From Gemmatimonadota bacterium (lineage in GTDB: Bacteria; Gemmatimonadota; Gemmatimonadetes; Gemmatimonadales; Gemmatimonadaceae): a stretch of DNA of 36,553 nucleotides. The notes below the pieces were generated by a model. The model did not search any database. It saw nothing but the letters and a program-made list of their open reading frames with translations, and was not told where the DNA came from. Shown one piece after another: positions 7,504-15,891 of the stretch (the first letter of the stretch is position 1; the number at the start of each line of letters is the position of its first letter). A program made the translations under genes and the position numbers. The stretch covers positions 1-36,553 of the forward strand of contig PLLD01000281.1 in NCBI GenBank assembly GCA_003141205.1. Direction: 5' to 3'.

Positions 7504-10497
7504 TCAGTCATCAGCCGCAACGAGAGGCTCGCCCACCCGGCGCACCTCGTCCGGCAGCTCGGCCACGTTGGCCACCGGCGCGGGCTCGACGCGCACCGCG
7601 CAGAACTTGAACTCGGGGATACCAGCGTACGGATCGAGGGCGGGGTTGGTCAGCAGGTTCGCCGCCGCCTCCCGGTAATGCATGGGAATGAACACCTGGT
7701 GTCGCGCGACGCGGGAGGAGATGCGCACGGCGATGCGAATGCTCGCGCGGCGCGAGGTGATCGACACATCGTCCCCGTCGCGCACTCCCAGCTCCGCCGC
7801 ATCGATGGGGGACAGCTCGACGGTCGGCGTCGACTCGCGTGCATCGAGCGCCGTGGACCGTCGCGTCATCGTCCCCGTATGCCAGTGATACATCTGTCGT
7901 CCGGTATTCAGTACGAAGGGGAAGGTCGCATCGGGCAGCTCCGCCGGCGGCAGGTACTCGACCGGCACGAACTTCGCCCGTCCATCGGCCGTTGGGAAGC
8001 GCTCGTCGAAGAGGAATGCCGTCCCCGGGTGCGTCGCGGTGGGCACAGGGTACAGCAGTCCGGGGCCTTTCAGGCGCGCGTGGCTGACACCACGCCATGA
8101 GGGCGTCACCCGGGCGATCTCGTCGAACACCTCGGACGCGGTCGTAAAGGGCGTCGGGAGACCGATCCGCCGCGAGAGGTCGATGATCGTGTCGAGATCG
8201 GGGCGCGAGTTCCCGGGCGGCTCGATCGCCTTGTGCGACAGCTGGATCCGGCGCTCCGTGTTCACGAAGGTCCCGGTTTTCTCGGCGAACGAGGAGCCGG
8301 GGAGCACGACGTCGGCGTACCGCGCCGTCTCCGTCAGGAACAGGTCGTGAACGACCAGGAACTCGAGGTTGTGGAACCACTCCTCGGCGTGTGCCACGTC
8401 GGGGTCCGAGATGACGGGGTTCTCGCCATAGATGTACATCCCGCGCACCGGACTGCCGGCTTGGACGATCTGCGTCACCTTGAGTCCCGCGACGAGTGGG
8501 ATCCGCTCGTCGGGGACTCCCCACTCCTGCGCGAAGACGTGCCGGATCGCGGGATCCTCGACCGGCTGGTAATCGGTGTAGAACATCGGGATCGCTCCGA
8601 CGTCGCTCGCGCCCTGGACGTTGTTCTGTCCGCGGATCGGCATCATCGCCGAGCCCAACCGTCCGATCATCCCGCAGGCGAGCATGAGGTTGAGGAGCGA
8701 CGTCACGATGTCGGTCCCCGTGTGGTGCTGCGTGAGCCCCATCGCCCAGAGCGTCGACGAGTTCGGACCGCGCGCGTAGATCTCGGCCGCGCGACGGATC
8801 AGGTCGGCGGGCACGCCCGTGATCGTCTCGGCCCGCTCCGGGGTGTACGGCGCCACGGCCGCGCGGACGGCGTCGAAGTCGTGCGTCCGCGCGGCGATGA
8901 AGGCCGTGTCCTCGAGCCCTTCGGCGAGGACGTGCTGCAGCATCGCGTTCAGCAGCGGGACGTCGGTCCCCGGCAGCATCTGCAGGTGGATCTTGGCGCG
9001 CGCGGCCAGCTCGATCCGCCGGACGTCGGCCACCATGAGGGTGGCGCCGCGCTTGACGGCGCGCTTGATCGCCGCGCCGAAGACCGGGTGCGATTCCGTC
9101 GTGTTGGCGCCGAGGATGAAGATGACGTCCGAGTCCTCCTCGACCTCGCGCATGGAGCCCGACGCCGCGCTCGTCGCCATCGCGCGTTGCATCGCGCTCA
9201 CCGACGACGAATGGCAGAGCCGAGTGCAGTGGTCGATGTTGTTCGTGCCGATGCCGGCCCGGAACAGCCGCTGCAGGACGTAGTTCTCCTCGTTGGAGCA
9301 CTTGGCCGATTGGAAGGTCGCGAGACTATCCGGGCCACGCTCGTCGCGCAGCCGCAGCAGCTCCTGCGCCGTGAGCTCCATCGCCTCGTCCCACGTTGCC
9401 TCCCGGAACGGCTCGTACCAGGACGCCGGCGTGGACGCGCGGTCGCGCGGATCGCCCAGGGGACTGTCGCCGGTCGGGGCGGTGCGGAGGGGATTCGTCT
9501 CCGGCCGGCGCTTGCGGCCGTGCCCCTCTCCCTCGACGTCCTTCCACGGCCCGCTGCGGCGGCCCCATTGGCTCGCGCCGTCGCGCGCGGGATCGAAGCG
9601 CCAGCGACCGCTCGCTTCCTTATACCAGCCGCGCCGGATCAGGGGGGATTTGAGCCGGTCGCGGTGGAGCACGAAATCGGTCCCGAAACGCCCCTTCACG
9701 CAGGTCGAGCCCTGATTGGGAGTGTCCTCCTCGATCCAGGGGCTGATGACGCGCACGACATCGTTGCCGCGGACCTCGAGATCGAGTTGGCAGCCGACGG
9801 CGCAGTACGGGCACACGGAGCGCACCGCGTGCGCCGCGTGCTGCATGACGTCGGCCGCCATCTTGGCGAGCGGGATGACGTCGTGGATCGCGCCGGTCGG
9901 GCACACGCGCACGCACTCGCCGCACCACGTACAGCCGGCGTGCTCCGGGTTGCCGTCCGCCCCGACGATGATCTCGGCGCGATCGCCGCGCTCGGCGACG
10001 TCCAGGACGCCGACGACCTGGATGTCCTCGCAGGCGCGGACGCAGCGCGTGCACAGGATGCAGGTCGACATGTCGTGCTGGATGATCGGATCGCCCTCGC
10101 GCTCGTCGCCCGCGCGCAGCGGGAGCGAGCTGCGGTGCCGGGTCGGGACGTCGTAGCGGCGCACCATCTGCTCGAATTCGTTGCGCGCGCCGCCCGCGGG
10201 GATGTCCTCCACCGGGTAGCGCTCGAGCAGCATCCCGAGCACGGCCTGGCGGCTCTTCACGGCGGCCTGCGACTCGGTGGTGACGACCATTCCCTCGGCG
10301 GCGGGGGTCGCGCACGCCGGGACGAGCTTCGGATTTCCCTCGACGGAGACGAGGCAGATGCGGCAGTTGCCGACGATCGGCAGCTTCGGGTACCAACACA
10401 GCGTCGGGATGTCGACGCCCATCGACCGCGCCGCGTCGAGGATCGTCGCGCCGGGCGAAACGGGGACTTCGCGGCCGTCGATGGTGAGCGTCAGCAT
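7504..10497 (-). CDS. Formate dehydrogenase alpha subunit (2Fe-2S / NuoG-type N-terminus, 4Fe-4S, molybdopterin domains; Cys version)
   Basis: MLTLTIDGREVPVSPGATILDAARSMGVDIPTLCW; CILCTRCVRACEDIQ; CTWCGECVRVCPTGAIHD; SVCPYCAVGCQLDLEV; DHCTRLCHSSSV active-site region; C-terminal molydop-binding domain. Start at CAT 10495-10497, not the ORF-track start 10707. Confidence 0.9.
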   Translation of the reverse strand: MLTLTIDGREVPVSPGATILDAARSMGVDIPTLCWYPKLPIVGNCRICLVSVEGNPKLVPACATPAAEGMVVTTESQAAVKSRQAVLGMLLERYPVEDIPAGGARNEFEQMVRRYDVPTRHRSSLPLRAGDEREGDPIIQHDMSTCILCTRCVRACEDIQVVGVLDVAERGDRAEIIVGADGNPEHAGCTWCGECVRVCPTGAIHDVIPLAKMAADVMQHAAHAVRSVCPYCAVGCQLDLEVRGNDVVRVISPWIEEDTPNQGSTCVKGRFGTDFVLHRDRLKSPLIRRGWYKEASGRWRFDPARDGASQWGRRSGPWKDVEGEGHGRKRRPETNPLRTAPTGDSPLGDPRDRASTPASWYEPFREATWDEAMELTAQELLRLRDERGPDSLATFQSAKCSNEENYVLQRLFRAGIGTNNIDHCTRLCHSSSVSAMQRAMATSAASGSMREVEEDSDVIFILGANTTESHPVFGAAIKRAVKRGATLMVADVRRIELAARAKIHLQMLPGTDVPLLNAMLQHVLAEGLEDTAFIAARTHDFDAVRAAVAPYTPERAETITGVPADLIRRAAEIYARGPNSSTLWAMGLTQHHTGTDIVTSLLNLMLACGMIGRLGSAMMPIRGQNNVQGASDVGAIPMFYTDYQPVEDPAIRHVFAQEWGVPDERIPLVAGLKVTQIVQAGSPVRGMYIYGENPVISDPDVAHAEEWFHNLEFLVVHDLFLTETARYADVVLPGSSFAEKTGTFVNTERRIQLSHKAIEPPGNSRPDLDTIIDLSRRIGLPTPFTTASEVFDEIARVTPSWRGVSHARLKGPGLLYPVPTATHPGTAFLFDERFPTADGRAKFVPVEYLPPAELPDATFPFVLNTGRQMYHWHTGTMTRRSTALDARESTPTVELSPIDAAELGVRDGDDVSITSRRASIRIAVRISSRVARHQVFIPMHYREAAANLLTNPALDPYAGIPEFKFCAVRVEPAPVANVAELPDEVRRVGEPLVAADD

Positions 10498-10551
10498 GTC
10501 CAGGCACCTGAGCGGCAGAAATGCACTCGCACCTGAATCGCAACATAAGCA

Positions 10552-10580
10552 TTGCGGTGCAAATTCGGGATTCCTATATT
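10552..10580 (+). promoter_or_regulatory. Candidate sigma-70-type promoter (TTGCGG - 17 bp - TATATT)
   Basis: -35 at 10552-10557, -10 at 10575-10580, 17-bp spacer, in the intergenic region divergent from the formate dehydrogenase gene. Confidence 0.4.
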
Positions 10581-10588
10581 CGCGCGGA

Positions 10589-10690
10589 ATGCACTCGGGT
10601 ATTGCGCCCGATGTTGCATTGGTGGTTGCTTTTGTTGTGGTTGCTTTTGTAGTTGCTCGAGCTTCACGTGTTGCGTCATCGAACGCGTGA
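10589..10690 (+). CDS. Possible 33-aa hydrophobic small ORF (leader or transmembrane peptide)
   Basis: MHSGIAPDVALVVAFVVVAFVVARASRVASSNA*; ATG directly after the candidate -10, so it could be leaderless. No other support. Confidence 0.25.
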   Translation: MHSGIAPDVALVVAFVVVAFVVARASRVASSNA

Positions 10691-10741
10691 GATCGCAGCC
10701 CCGCCACGTGCGCGCTTCTTCGGGCGAATGCGGTTGGGGTC

Positions 10742-10774
10742 CACTCACCGGCCCACGGTGGGGCCGGCCGAGTG
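10742..10774 (+). promoter_or_regulatory. Hairpin upstream of the lysine-rich microORF RBS
   Basis: CACTC-a-CCGGCCC-acggtg-GGGCCGG-cc-GAGTG: two stacked stems of 5 and 7 bp. Confidence 0.45.
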
Positions 10775-10801
10775 ATTCACTCCAGAGATGGAGATGTCTG
10801 C

Positions 10802-10885
10802 ATGGCGACCAAAAAGAAAGGTGCGAAGAGGAAGGTGGCGAAGAAGGCCACCAAGAAGAAGGGCGCGAAGAAGAAGAAGAGATAG
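10802..10885 (+). CDS. 27-aa lysine-rich, histone-H1-tail-like microprotein
   Basis: atg gcg acc aaa aag aaa ggt ... aga tag = MATKKKGAKRKVAKKATKKKGAKKKKR* (16 of 27 residues K/R); GGAG at 10790-10793, 8 nt before ATG; GC hairpin follows. Below the length cutoff of the ORF track. Confidence 0.7.
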   Translation: MATKKKGAKRKVAKKATKKKGAKKKKR

Positions 10886-10902
10886 CGCCGGCGCTTCGCT
10901 GT

Positions 10903-10931
10903 TGGGGGCCGGTGCACTCGGCCGGCCCCCA
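10903..10931 (+). terminator. GC-rich 10-bp perfect hairpin downstream of the lysine-rich microORF
   Basis: TGGGGGCCGG-tgcactcgg-CCGGCCCCCA; no U-tract, so intrinsic termination is uncertain. Confidence 0.45.
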
Positions 10932-10953
10932 CGGCATCCCCGCGACTGCTGGA

Positions 10954-10994
10954 CCGCGTGCTAGGCCGCGTGTTAGGCCGCGTGTTAGGCCGCG
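10954..10994. repeat. 12-bp tandem repeat (TAGGCCGCGTGT) over the stop codon of a minus-strand small ORF
   Basis: ccgcgtgc|taggccgcgtgt|taggccgcgtgt|taggccgcg; minus strand gives TAA, TAA, TAG in the same frame. Confidence 0.95.
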
Positions 10995-11158
10995 ATCGAC
11001 GCGGCGCCTTCGTCCCCGGCCGGTACGGGACCCCACACATACGCCGCGATCCGCGGCACGCTCTCGAGCTCCGTCTCCAGCGAGACGATGATTCCCGCGA
11101 CGTCGGACGCCGGACCCGCGTTCGCCGACTCGGCCCGCACACTCATTCGTTGCTTCAC
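10985..11158 (-). CDS. Small hypothetical protein (57 aa)
   Basis: VKQRMSVRAESANAGPASDVAGIIVSLETELESVPRIAAYVWGPVPAGDEGAASIAA*; GTG start with GGGAG 6 nt upstream; regular amphipathic composition. Confidence 0.45.
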   Translation of the reverse strand: MKQRMSVRAESANAGPASDVAGIIVSLETELESVPRIAAYVWGPVPAGDEGAASIAA

Positions 11159-11351
11159 GTGACGCTCCCGTCGATGGCTCGTTGCGCGCCGCGGGCGTGC
11201 GGCGCCGCCGGTGTAGCGAGGCATGGGGAGTGCCAGAGAGCGGCCGGGGGGAATGGGACGCCATGTAAGGACTTACGCGCCAGCCCGGAAAAACGATCCC
11301 GCGGCGTGTCGCAGTTGGACACGTGCGGGAGCCGTACGTCGTGTCAGTTCG

Positions 11352-11388
11352 CTACGCGGCGCTCTATCGCGCGGCTACGCCGCGCTCT
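11352..11388. repeat. 14-bp near-identical direct repeat over the stop codon of the methyltransferase gene
   Basis: ctacgcggcgctct at 11352 and ctacgccgcgctct at 11375 (1 mismatch, 23-bp offset); each contains CTA (minus-strand TAG). Confidence 0.85.
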
Positions 11389-12247
11389 TCCGCGCGAGGA
11401 ACGACCGGCTCGGCGCGGCTCCGTTGGCGGCGCCCGCGGCACCCGCCTCGCGCTCGACCGTGATCTCCCACCCGTCGTACTGGGCGCGGAGCTCGGTGAC
11501 CGAGAGTGCTTCGTGGCCCGCCACGATGGTCTCGACGAGATGAACGCCGCCATCGGCCGTCGCGTTCTTGAGAAGCTGGATCACATCGCGCCGTTCCGCG
11601 GGGGAGAGGCGGGAGAGCGCCGCCGGGGTGCAGACGACGGCGTTCAGCGGCGCGTCCGGCGTCCAGTGCTCGATGTCCGTGGCGCACGGGCGCACGCGCT
11701 CCGCGAGTCCGGCGGCGCCGGCCGCGCTGAGCACGCGCTCGAGCACATCGTCCGGGACATCGATGGCGGTGACGTCACACCCATTGGCCGCGAGATACAG
11801 CGCCACGCGCTCGGCGGTATCGCCCGCCACGAGCACGTGTGACTCGCCGGTGGAGCGGAGCGCGCGCACCAGCACGCTTTCCGGGCGCAGCCCCCAGTGC
11901 TCCGGGCGGCGGTATTGCTCGAGCATGCGGAGGGAGCGGCGGCGCCACGTGCGATAGGCGGGAATGCGCAGCCGGTGCATGATGATCCGGTCGACCTCTT
12001 CCCACAGCACCAGCTCCGTCAGGACCATCTGCGATTGGTCTTCGAGCGTGCGAACGGCGTCGTCTCCGATGCTCAGCAGCGAGTTGCGCGGGATCGAATC
12101 CTTGTAATTCTCGATCTCGCGCTCGACGTAGAGCTCGTAGTCATGCTTGAGCGAACGGGTGGTTCGGGACGCCACAAATGCCAAAGGTATGACGTGAACC
12201 CGATTGCGCAAGTCATTCGGCGCAATGTTGTTAGGCGGGCTCGACAT
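11375..12247 (-). CDS. Putative SAM-dependent (TehB-like/class I) methyltransferase with N-terminal helical region
   Basis: SHVLVAGDTAERVALYLAANGCDVTAIDVPDDVLERVLSAAGAAGLAERVRPCATDIEHW...LNAVVCTPAAL matches Rossmann motif I and following motifs. Confidence 0.65.
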   Translation of the reverse strand: MSSPPNNIAPNDLRNRVHVIPLAFVASRTTRSLKHDYELYVEREIENYKDSIPRNSLLSIGDDAVRTLEDQSQMVLTELVLWEEVDRIIMHRLRIPAYRTWRRRSLRMLEQYRRPEHWGLRPESVLVRALRSTGESHVLVAGDTAERVALYLAANGCDVTAIDVPDDVLERVLSAAGAAGLAERVRPCATDIEHWTPDAPLNAVVCTPAALSRLSPAERRDVIQLLKNATADGGVHLVETIVAGHEALSVTELRAQYDGWEITVEREAGAAGAANGAAPSRSFLARKSAA

Positions 12248-13100
12248 GAACGGTCACCTCCGATGCGCCGAGGGCCGACCGGATCCGGGCTTCAACGGCA
12301 TCGGCGATGGCGTGCGCCTCCGCCACGGTTGCGTCGCCCGGCACGCCGATCGTGAGCTCGGCGAAGAGCACGCCGGACGGGGTCGAGCGCGAGCGTACGC
12401 CGCTCACGCGGACGACATCGGGGATCTCGCGCACGAGGCGTTCGATCTGCGCGGCATCGACGCCCCGCTCGTCGACGAGGATCGGGACGGACTCGCGCAG
12501 AATGCGGTAGCCGTTGCGCGCGATGATGAGAGCGACGACGATCGCGAGCGGCGCATCGAGCCCGCCGCGTCCGATCCGCGACAGCACGAGTGACGCGATC
12601 GCGAGGAGCGTGACGTACAGATCGCCGGTGGTGTGCGCCGCATCCGCGAGCAGGAAGGTGCTCTCGAGCTCCTGGCCGCGCTGCCGCTCGTACCAGAGGA
12701 CGACGCCCTTCAGAAGAGCGGTCCCGCCGAGCAGCGCGATCTCCGTCGTGCTCGGGCTCCGCGGCTCGATGCGATTGACGAGCTGCGACGTCGCCTCGCG
12801 CAGCAGCTCGAAGCAGGAGATGGCGAGGAAGGCCACGATCGCGAGCGTGCCCAGCGACTCGAACTTCTCGTGGCCGTACGGATGCTCGGCGTCGGGCGCG
12901 CGCGCGGCGACCGCGACCATCGTCATCCCGAGGACGTTGTTGAGCAGGTCGAGCCCCGACTCGAGGGCCGACCCGATCACCGTGAGTGCCCCCGTGCGGT
13001 ATCCGACGATGAGCTTGAGGACGACGATCGCCAGATTGAGCGCGAGCACCACGGCGAGGGCGCGCTGCACGGCGCGGGAGCGGGCGCGGGAGACGGTCAT
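12231..13100 (-). CDS. Cation diffusion facilitator (CDF) family transporter
   Basis: ALAVVLALNLAIVVLKLIVGYRTGALTVIGSALESGLDLLNNVLG...HPYGHEKFESLGTLA; C-terminal cytoplasmic ferredoxin-like domain. Confidence 0.92.
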   Translation of the reverse strand: MTVSRARSRAVQRALAVVLALNLAIVVLKLIVGYRTGALTVIGSALESGLDLLNNVLGMTMVAVAARAPDAEHPYGHEKFESLGTLAIVAFLAISCFELLREATSQLVNRIEPRSPSTTEIALLGGTALLKGVVLWYERQRGQELESTFLLADAAHTTGDLYVTLLAIASLVLSRIGRGGLDAPLAIVVALIIARNGYRILRESVPILVDERGVDAAQIERLVREIPDVVRVSGVRSRSTPSGVLFAELTIGVPGDATVAEAHAIADAVEARIRSALGASEVTVHVEPA

Positions 13101-13109
13101 GGGAGGATC

Positions 13110-14291
13110 TCAGTCGAGCGCTTCAATCAGAGCGCCTTTGAGGTACCCGGTCTCGGGGATCGTGAGAATCTCCGGGTGATCGGATGGCTGACCCAGAACC
13201 GCGCGCAGCATGAGGCGGCGGCCGCTGTCGGACGCGGCGGCCCGCAGCAGCTCGAGGAATTCCGCCTGCGAGAGATGATGGCTGCAGCTCGCCGTATACA
13301 GGAGGCCGCCCGGTGTGAGCAAGCGCATGCCGCGGAGATTGATCTCCTTGTATCCGCGCACCGCGGCGGGCAGGGCGCTGCGCGTCTTGGCGAACGCGGG
13401 GGGATCCAGAACGACGGTGTCGAACCGCTCGCGCGCGCGATCGGCCGATTTGAGATAGGCGAACGCATCCCTCTCCTCGAAGGCGATGTGGGTGAATCCG
13501 TTGAGCGCGGCGTTGCGCGCCCCGCGCTCGAGTGCGGGGGCCGACGTATCCAGGGCGACGACGCTGGCCGAGCGCTGCGCGAGGTGCAGCGCGAAGGATC
13601 CGTGGTAGCTGAAGCAGTCGAGCGCGCGGCCGCCCGGGCGCGCCAGCTCGCCGACGAGCGTCCGGTATTCCCGCTGGTCGAGGAAGGCGCCGGTCTTCTG
13701 CCCGTCCCATGGAGCGGCGAGGTAGCGCACGGCGCCTTCGCGGACCTCGATCTCGCGGGGCACGTCACCGGCGAGAACCTCCACGGCCGCGGCCAGCCCC
13801 TCGCGCCGGCGGGACGCCACATCGTTGCGCGCGAGGATCCCGGCCGCGCCGGTGAGCTCCACGAGCGTTGCGACGAGCATCTCGCGCAGGCCGTCGATGG
13901 CCGCGTGCAGGAGCTGGACGACCAGCCACTGGTCGTACCGATCGCAGATGAGACCGGGCAGCCCGTCCGCCTCGCCGTACACGAGGCGGTACGCGGTAGC
14001 CGTGGCGGCGAGGGGGGCGCGGCGCGCGATCGCCGTTTGGAGCCGGCAGCGCCACCAGTCCGTGTCGATGTTCGCCGCCGGATTGCGATCGATGACGCGC
14101 AGCGAGATCTCGGAACGGGGGCTCCAGAGCGCCCACCCGAGGCGGTGTCCGCGCGGGTCGCGCACGCCCACGATCCCGGGCGCGGGAGAGCGCGGCCGCT
14201 CGACGACGTCGCTGCGGAAGACCCACGGGTGGCCCGAGGCGATGCGCGCGGCCCCGCGCGATGCTACGACGGCGTGGTCCGCGTCACCCAC
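13110..14291 (-). CDS. Class I SAM-dependent rRNA methyltransferase (RlmI-like, PUA + methyltransferase)
   Basis: GHPWVFRSDVV PUA; ADGLPGLICDRYD; KTGAFLDQREYR; ALDCFSYHGSFALHLA; VVLDPPAFAKTRSAL; LLYTASCSHHLS. GTG start about 14291; the longer ORF N-terminus is out-of-frame thiE sequence. Confidence 0.9.
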   Translation of the reverse strand: MGDADHAVVASRGAARIASGHPWVFRSDVVERPRSPAPGIVGVRDPRGHRLGWALWSPRSEISLRVIDRNPAANIDTDWWRCRLQTAIARRAPLAATATAYRLVYGEADGLPGLICDRYDQWLVVQLLHAAIDGLREMLVATLVELTGAAGILARNDVASRRREGLAAAVEVLAGDVPREIEVREGAVRYLAAPWDGQKTGAFLDQREYRTLVGELARPGGRALDCFSYHGSFALHLAQRSASVVALDTSAPALERGARNAALNGFTHIAFEERDAFAYLKSADRARERFDTVVLDPPAFAKTRSALPAAVRGYKEINLRGMRLLTPGGLLYTASCSHHLSQAEFLELLRAAASDSGRRLMLRAVLGQPSDHPEILTIPETGYLKGALIEALD

Positions 14292-14929
14292 GCATCGATT
14301 CGGCTGCGGACGTCGTGGGCCGCGCGCTCGGGATCGGGCGCGCCAAAGATCGCGGCGACCGCCGCGACGCCGGCGGCGCCGGCGGCCATGGCATCCCCCG
14401 CGGTCGCGGCGGTGATCCCGCCCACGGCGACCGCCGGAATCCCGACCATCTGGGCGAGTCGGGCAAAGGTGGCGAGTCCGATCGCGCTGCCGGCGTCGGA
14501 CTTGGATCGCGTCGGATAGAGCGGGCCGATTCCGACGTAGTCGGCCCCCGCGGCGTCGGGGACCTCGGCATCGGCGCCGACCGACGCTCCAATGAGAAAG
14601 CCGGGCGGGGCGACGCGCCGGACGGCTGCGGCGGGCGGATCGTCGTGGCCCAGGTGTACGCCTGCCGCGCCCCGCGCGAGTGCGACGTCCGCCCGGTCGT
14701 TGAGCACGAGCGGCACGCTGGCGGGCAGCGCGGCGAGGAGCGCCCCCGCGACGTCCGCGAGCAACCGCGCGTCGGCCCCCTTGAGCCGAAGCTGGATCAT
14801 CGTGGCGCCTCCCCGAGCGGCGGCGCAGGCGCGCGCGACGAGAGCATCGCGTCCGTCGTGGATGTCGTCGGTGATCGCGATCAGGTGCCAGGGTGCGGGC
14901 GCCACGGGCGTCACGGGGGCAACGGTCAT
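14264..14929 (-). CDS. thiE: Thiamine-phosphate synthase
   Basis: WHLIAITDDIHDGRDALVARACAAARGGATMIQLRLKGADAR...VPLVLNDRADVALARGAAGVHLGHDD...GADYVGIGPLYPTRSK...IPAVAVGGI. Confidence 0.92.
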   Translation of the reverse strand: MTVAPVTPVAPAPWHLIAITDDIHDGRDALVARACAAARGGATMIQLRLKGADARLLADVAGALLAALPASVPLVLNDRADVALARGAAGVHLGHDDPPAAAVRRVAPPGFLIGASVGADAEVPDAAGADYVGIGPLYPTRSKSDAGSAIGLATFARLAQMVGIPAVAVGGITAATAGDAMAAGAAGVAAVAAIFGAPDPERAAHDVRSRIDAWVTRTTPS

Positions 14930-15891
14930 CGATGCCCGCGGATGGCGTTCTTCGCCTGGTCGTGCTCGGCGAGCGTCGTACGAAACTCGTGGTGCCCGTC
15001 GGGCGCCGCGACGAAAAACAGGTACGGCACATCCGCGGGGGTCACCGCCGCCTCCAGACTCGCGGCGCCGGGCGAGCCGATCGGGCCGGGGGGGAGTCCC
15101 GGGTGCTTGTACGTGTTGTAGGGCGATTCGACGGCCAGATCCCTGTAGTACATCCGCTCGACGTGGTGGCCGAGCGCGTACTGCACCGTCGGATCGGCCT
15201 GCAGGGGCATGTGCAGGCGGAGACGGTTGTGGTAGACCGCGGAGATCACGGCGCGCTCCTCCGGAAGCCGAGCCTCCTTCTCGATGATGGACGCGAGGGT
15301 GACCGCGTCGTGGCGGCTGAAGCCGAGCGCCTCGCAGCGCGCGTTCCACGCCGGGTTCCATGCGCGCTCGAATTCGTGCGTCATGAGGGCGACTGCGACG
15401 CGCGGCGGGGTTCCGTCCGGAAAGGAATAGGTCGCGGGGAACAGATACCCTTCGAGCGTGGCGGCGGGATCCGCGAGGGCGCGGCGGAGCGTGCTGTCGC
15501 GCACCGCGGCGGCAACGGAATCGGAATCGGCGCCGATCGTGCGACCGAGGAGCGGTGCGATCTCCGTCAGGTCCCATCCCTCGGGAATCGTCATCACATG
15601 CAGGAGGCCGCGCCCGTGCGTCAGCGCCTCGAGGGTCGCCGACCATCCGATCCCCGGGTACAGGAGATACGTCCCGGGGCGGATCGCGCGGTCGCGGTGG
15701 GACATCGACGCGTACACGCGAAAGAACGTCGGCCATGCGATGACGTGAGAATCCGCCAGCGCGAGAGCGGCCGAGCGGAAGGTCGCGCCGGTGGGGATGA
15801 CGACACGGACCGGCTCCTGGTGGGACGACCCCACACAGGCGGCCGCCGCGAGGGCCGCGATGAGGCTACCGCTGCGGCAACGCCAGTGCAT
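14926..15891 (-). CDS. mltG: Endolytic murein transglycosylase, MltG/YceG family
   Basis: LEGYLFPATYSFPDGT, VTLASIIEKEARLPEERAVISAVYHNRLRLHMPLQADPTVQYALG, SPYNTYKHPGLPPGPIGSPG. Start at CAT 15889-15891. Confidence 0.92.
   Translation of the reverse strand: MHWRCRSGSLIAALAAAACVGSSHQEPVRVVIPTGATFRSAALALADSHVIAWPTFFRVYASMSHRDRAIRPGTYLLYPGIGWSATLEALTHGRGLLHVMTIPEGWDLTEIAPLLGRTIGADSDSVAAAVRDSTLRRALADPAATLEGYLFPATYSFPDGTPPRVAVALMTHEFERAWNPAWNARCEALGFSRHDAVTLASIIEKEARLPEERAVISAVYHNRLRLHMPLQADPTVQYALGHHVERMYYRDLAVESPYNTYKHPGLPPGPIGSPGAASLEAAVTPADVPYLFFVAAPDGHHEFRTTLAEHDQAKNAIRGHR

Noticed and set aside
8740-9300. Selenocysteine in the formate dehydrogenase
   Set aside because: The active-site region reads DHCTRLCHSSSV with Cys codons; no in-frame TGA is present.
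8233-10536. 767-aa plus-strand ORF
   Set aside because: Antisense to the formate dehydrogenase gene; low-complexity Arg/Asp/Val-rich translation typical of the opposite strand of a high-GC gene.
12633-14519. 628-aa plus-strand ORF, and similarly 16305..17777
   Set aside because: Antisense to CDF/RlmI-like and rho genes respectively; composition bias explains the open frames.
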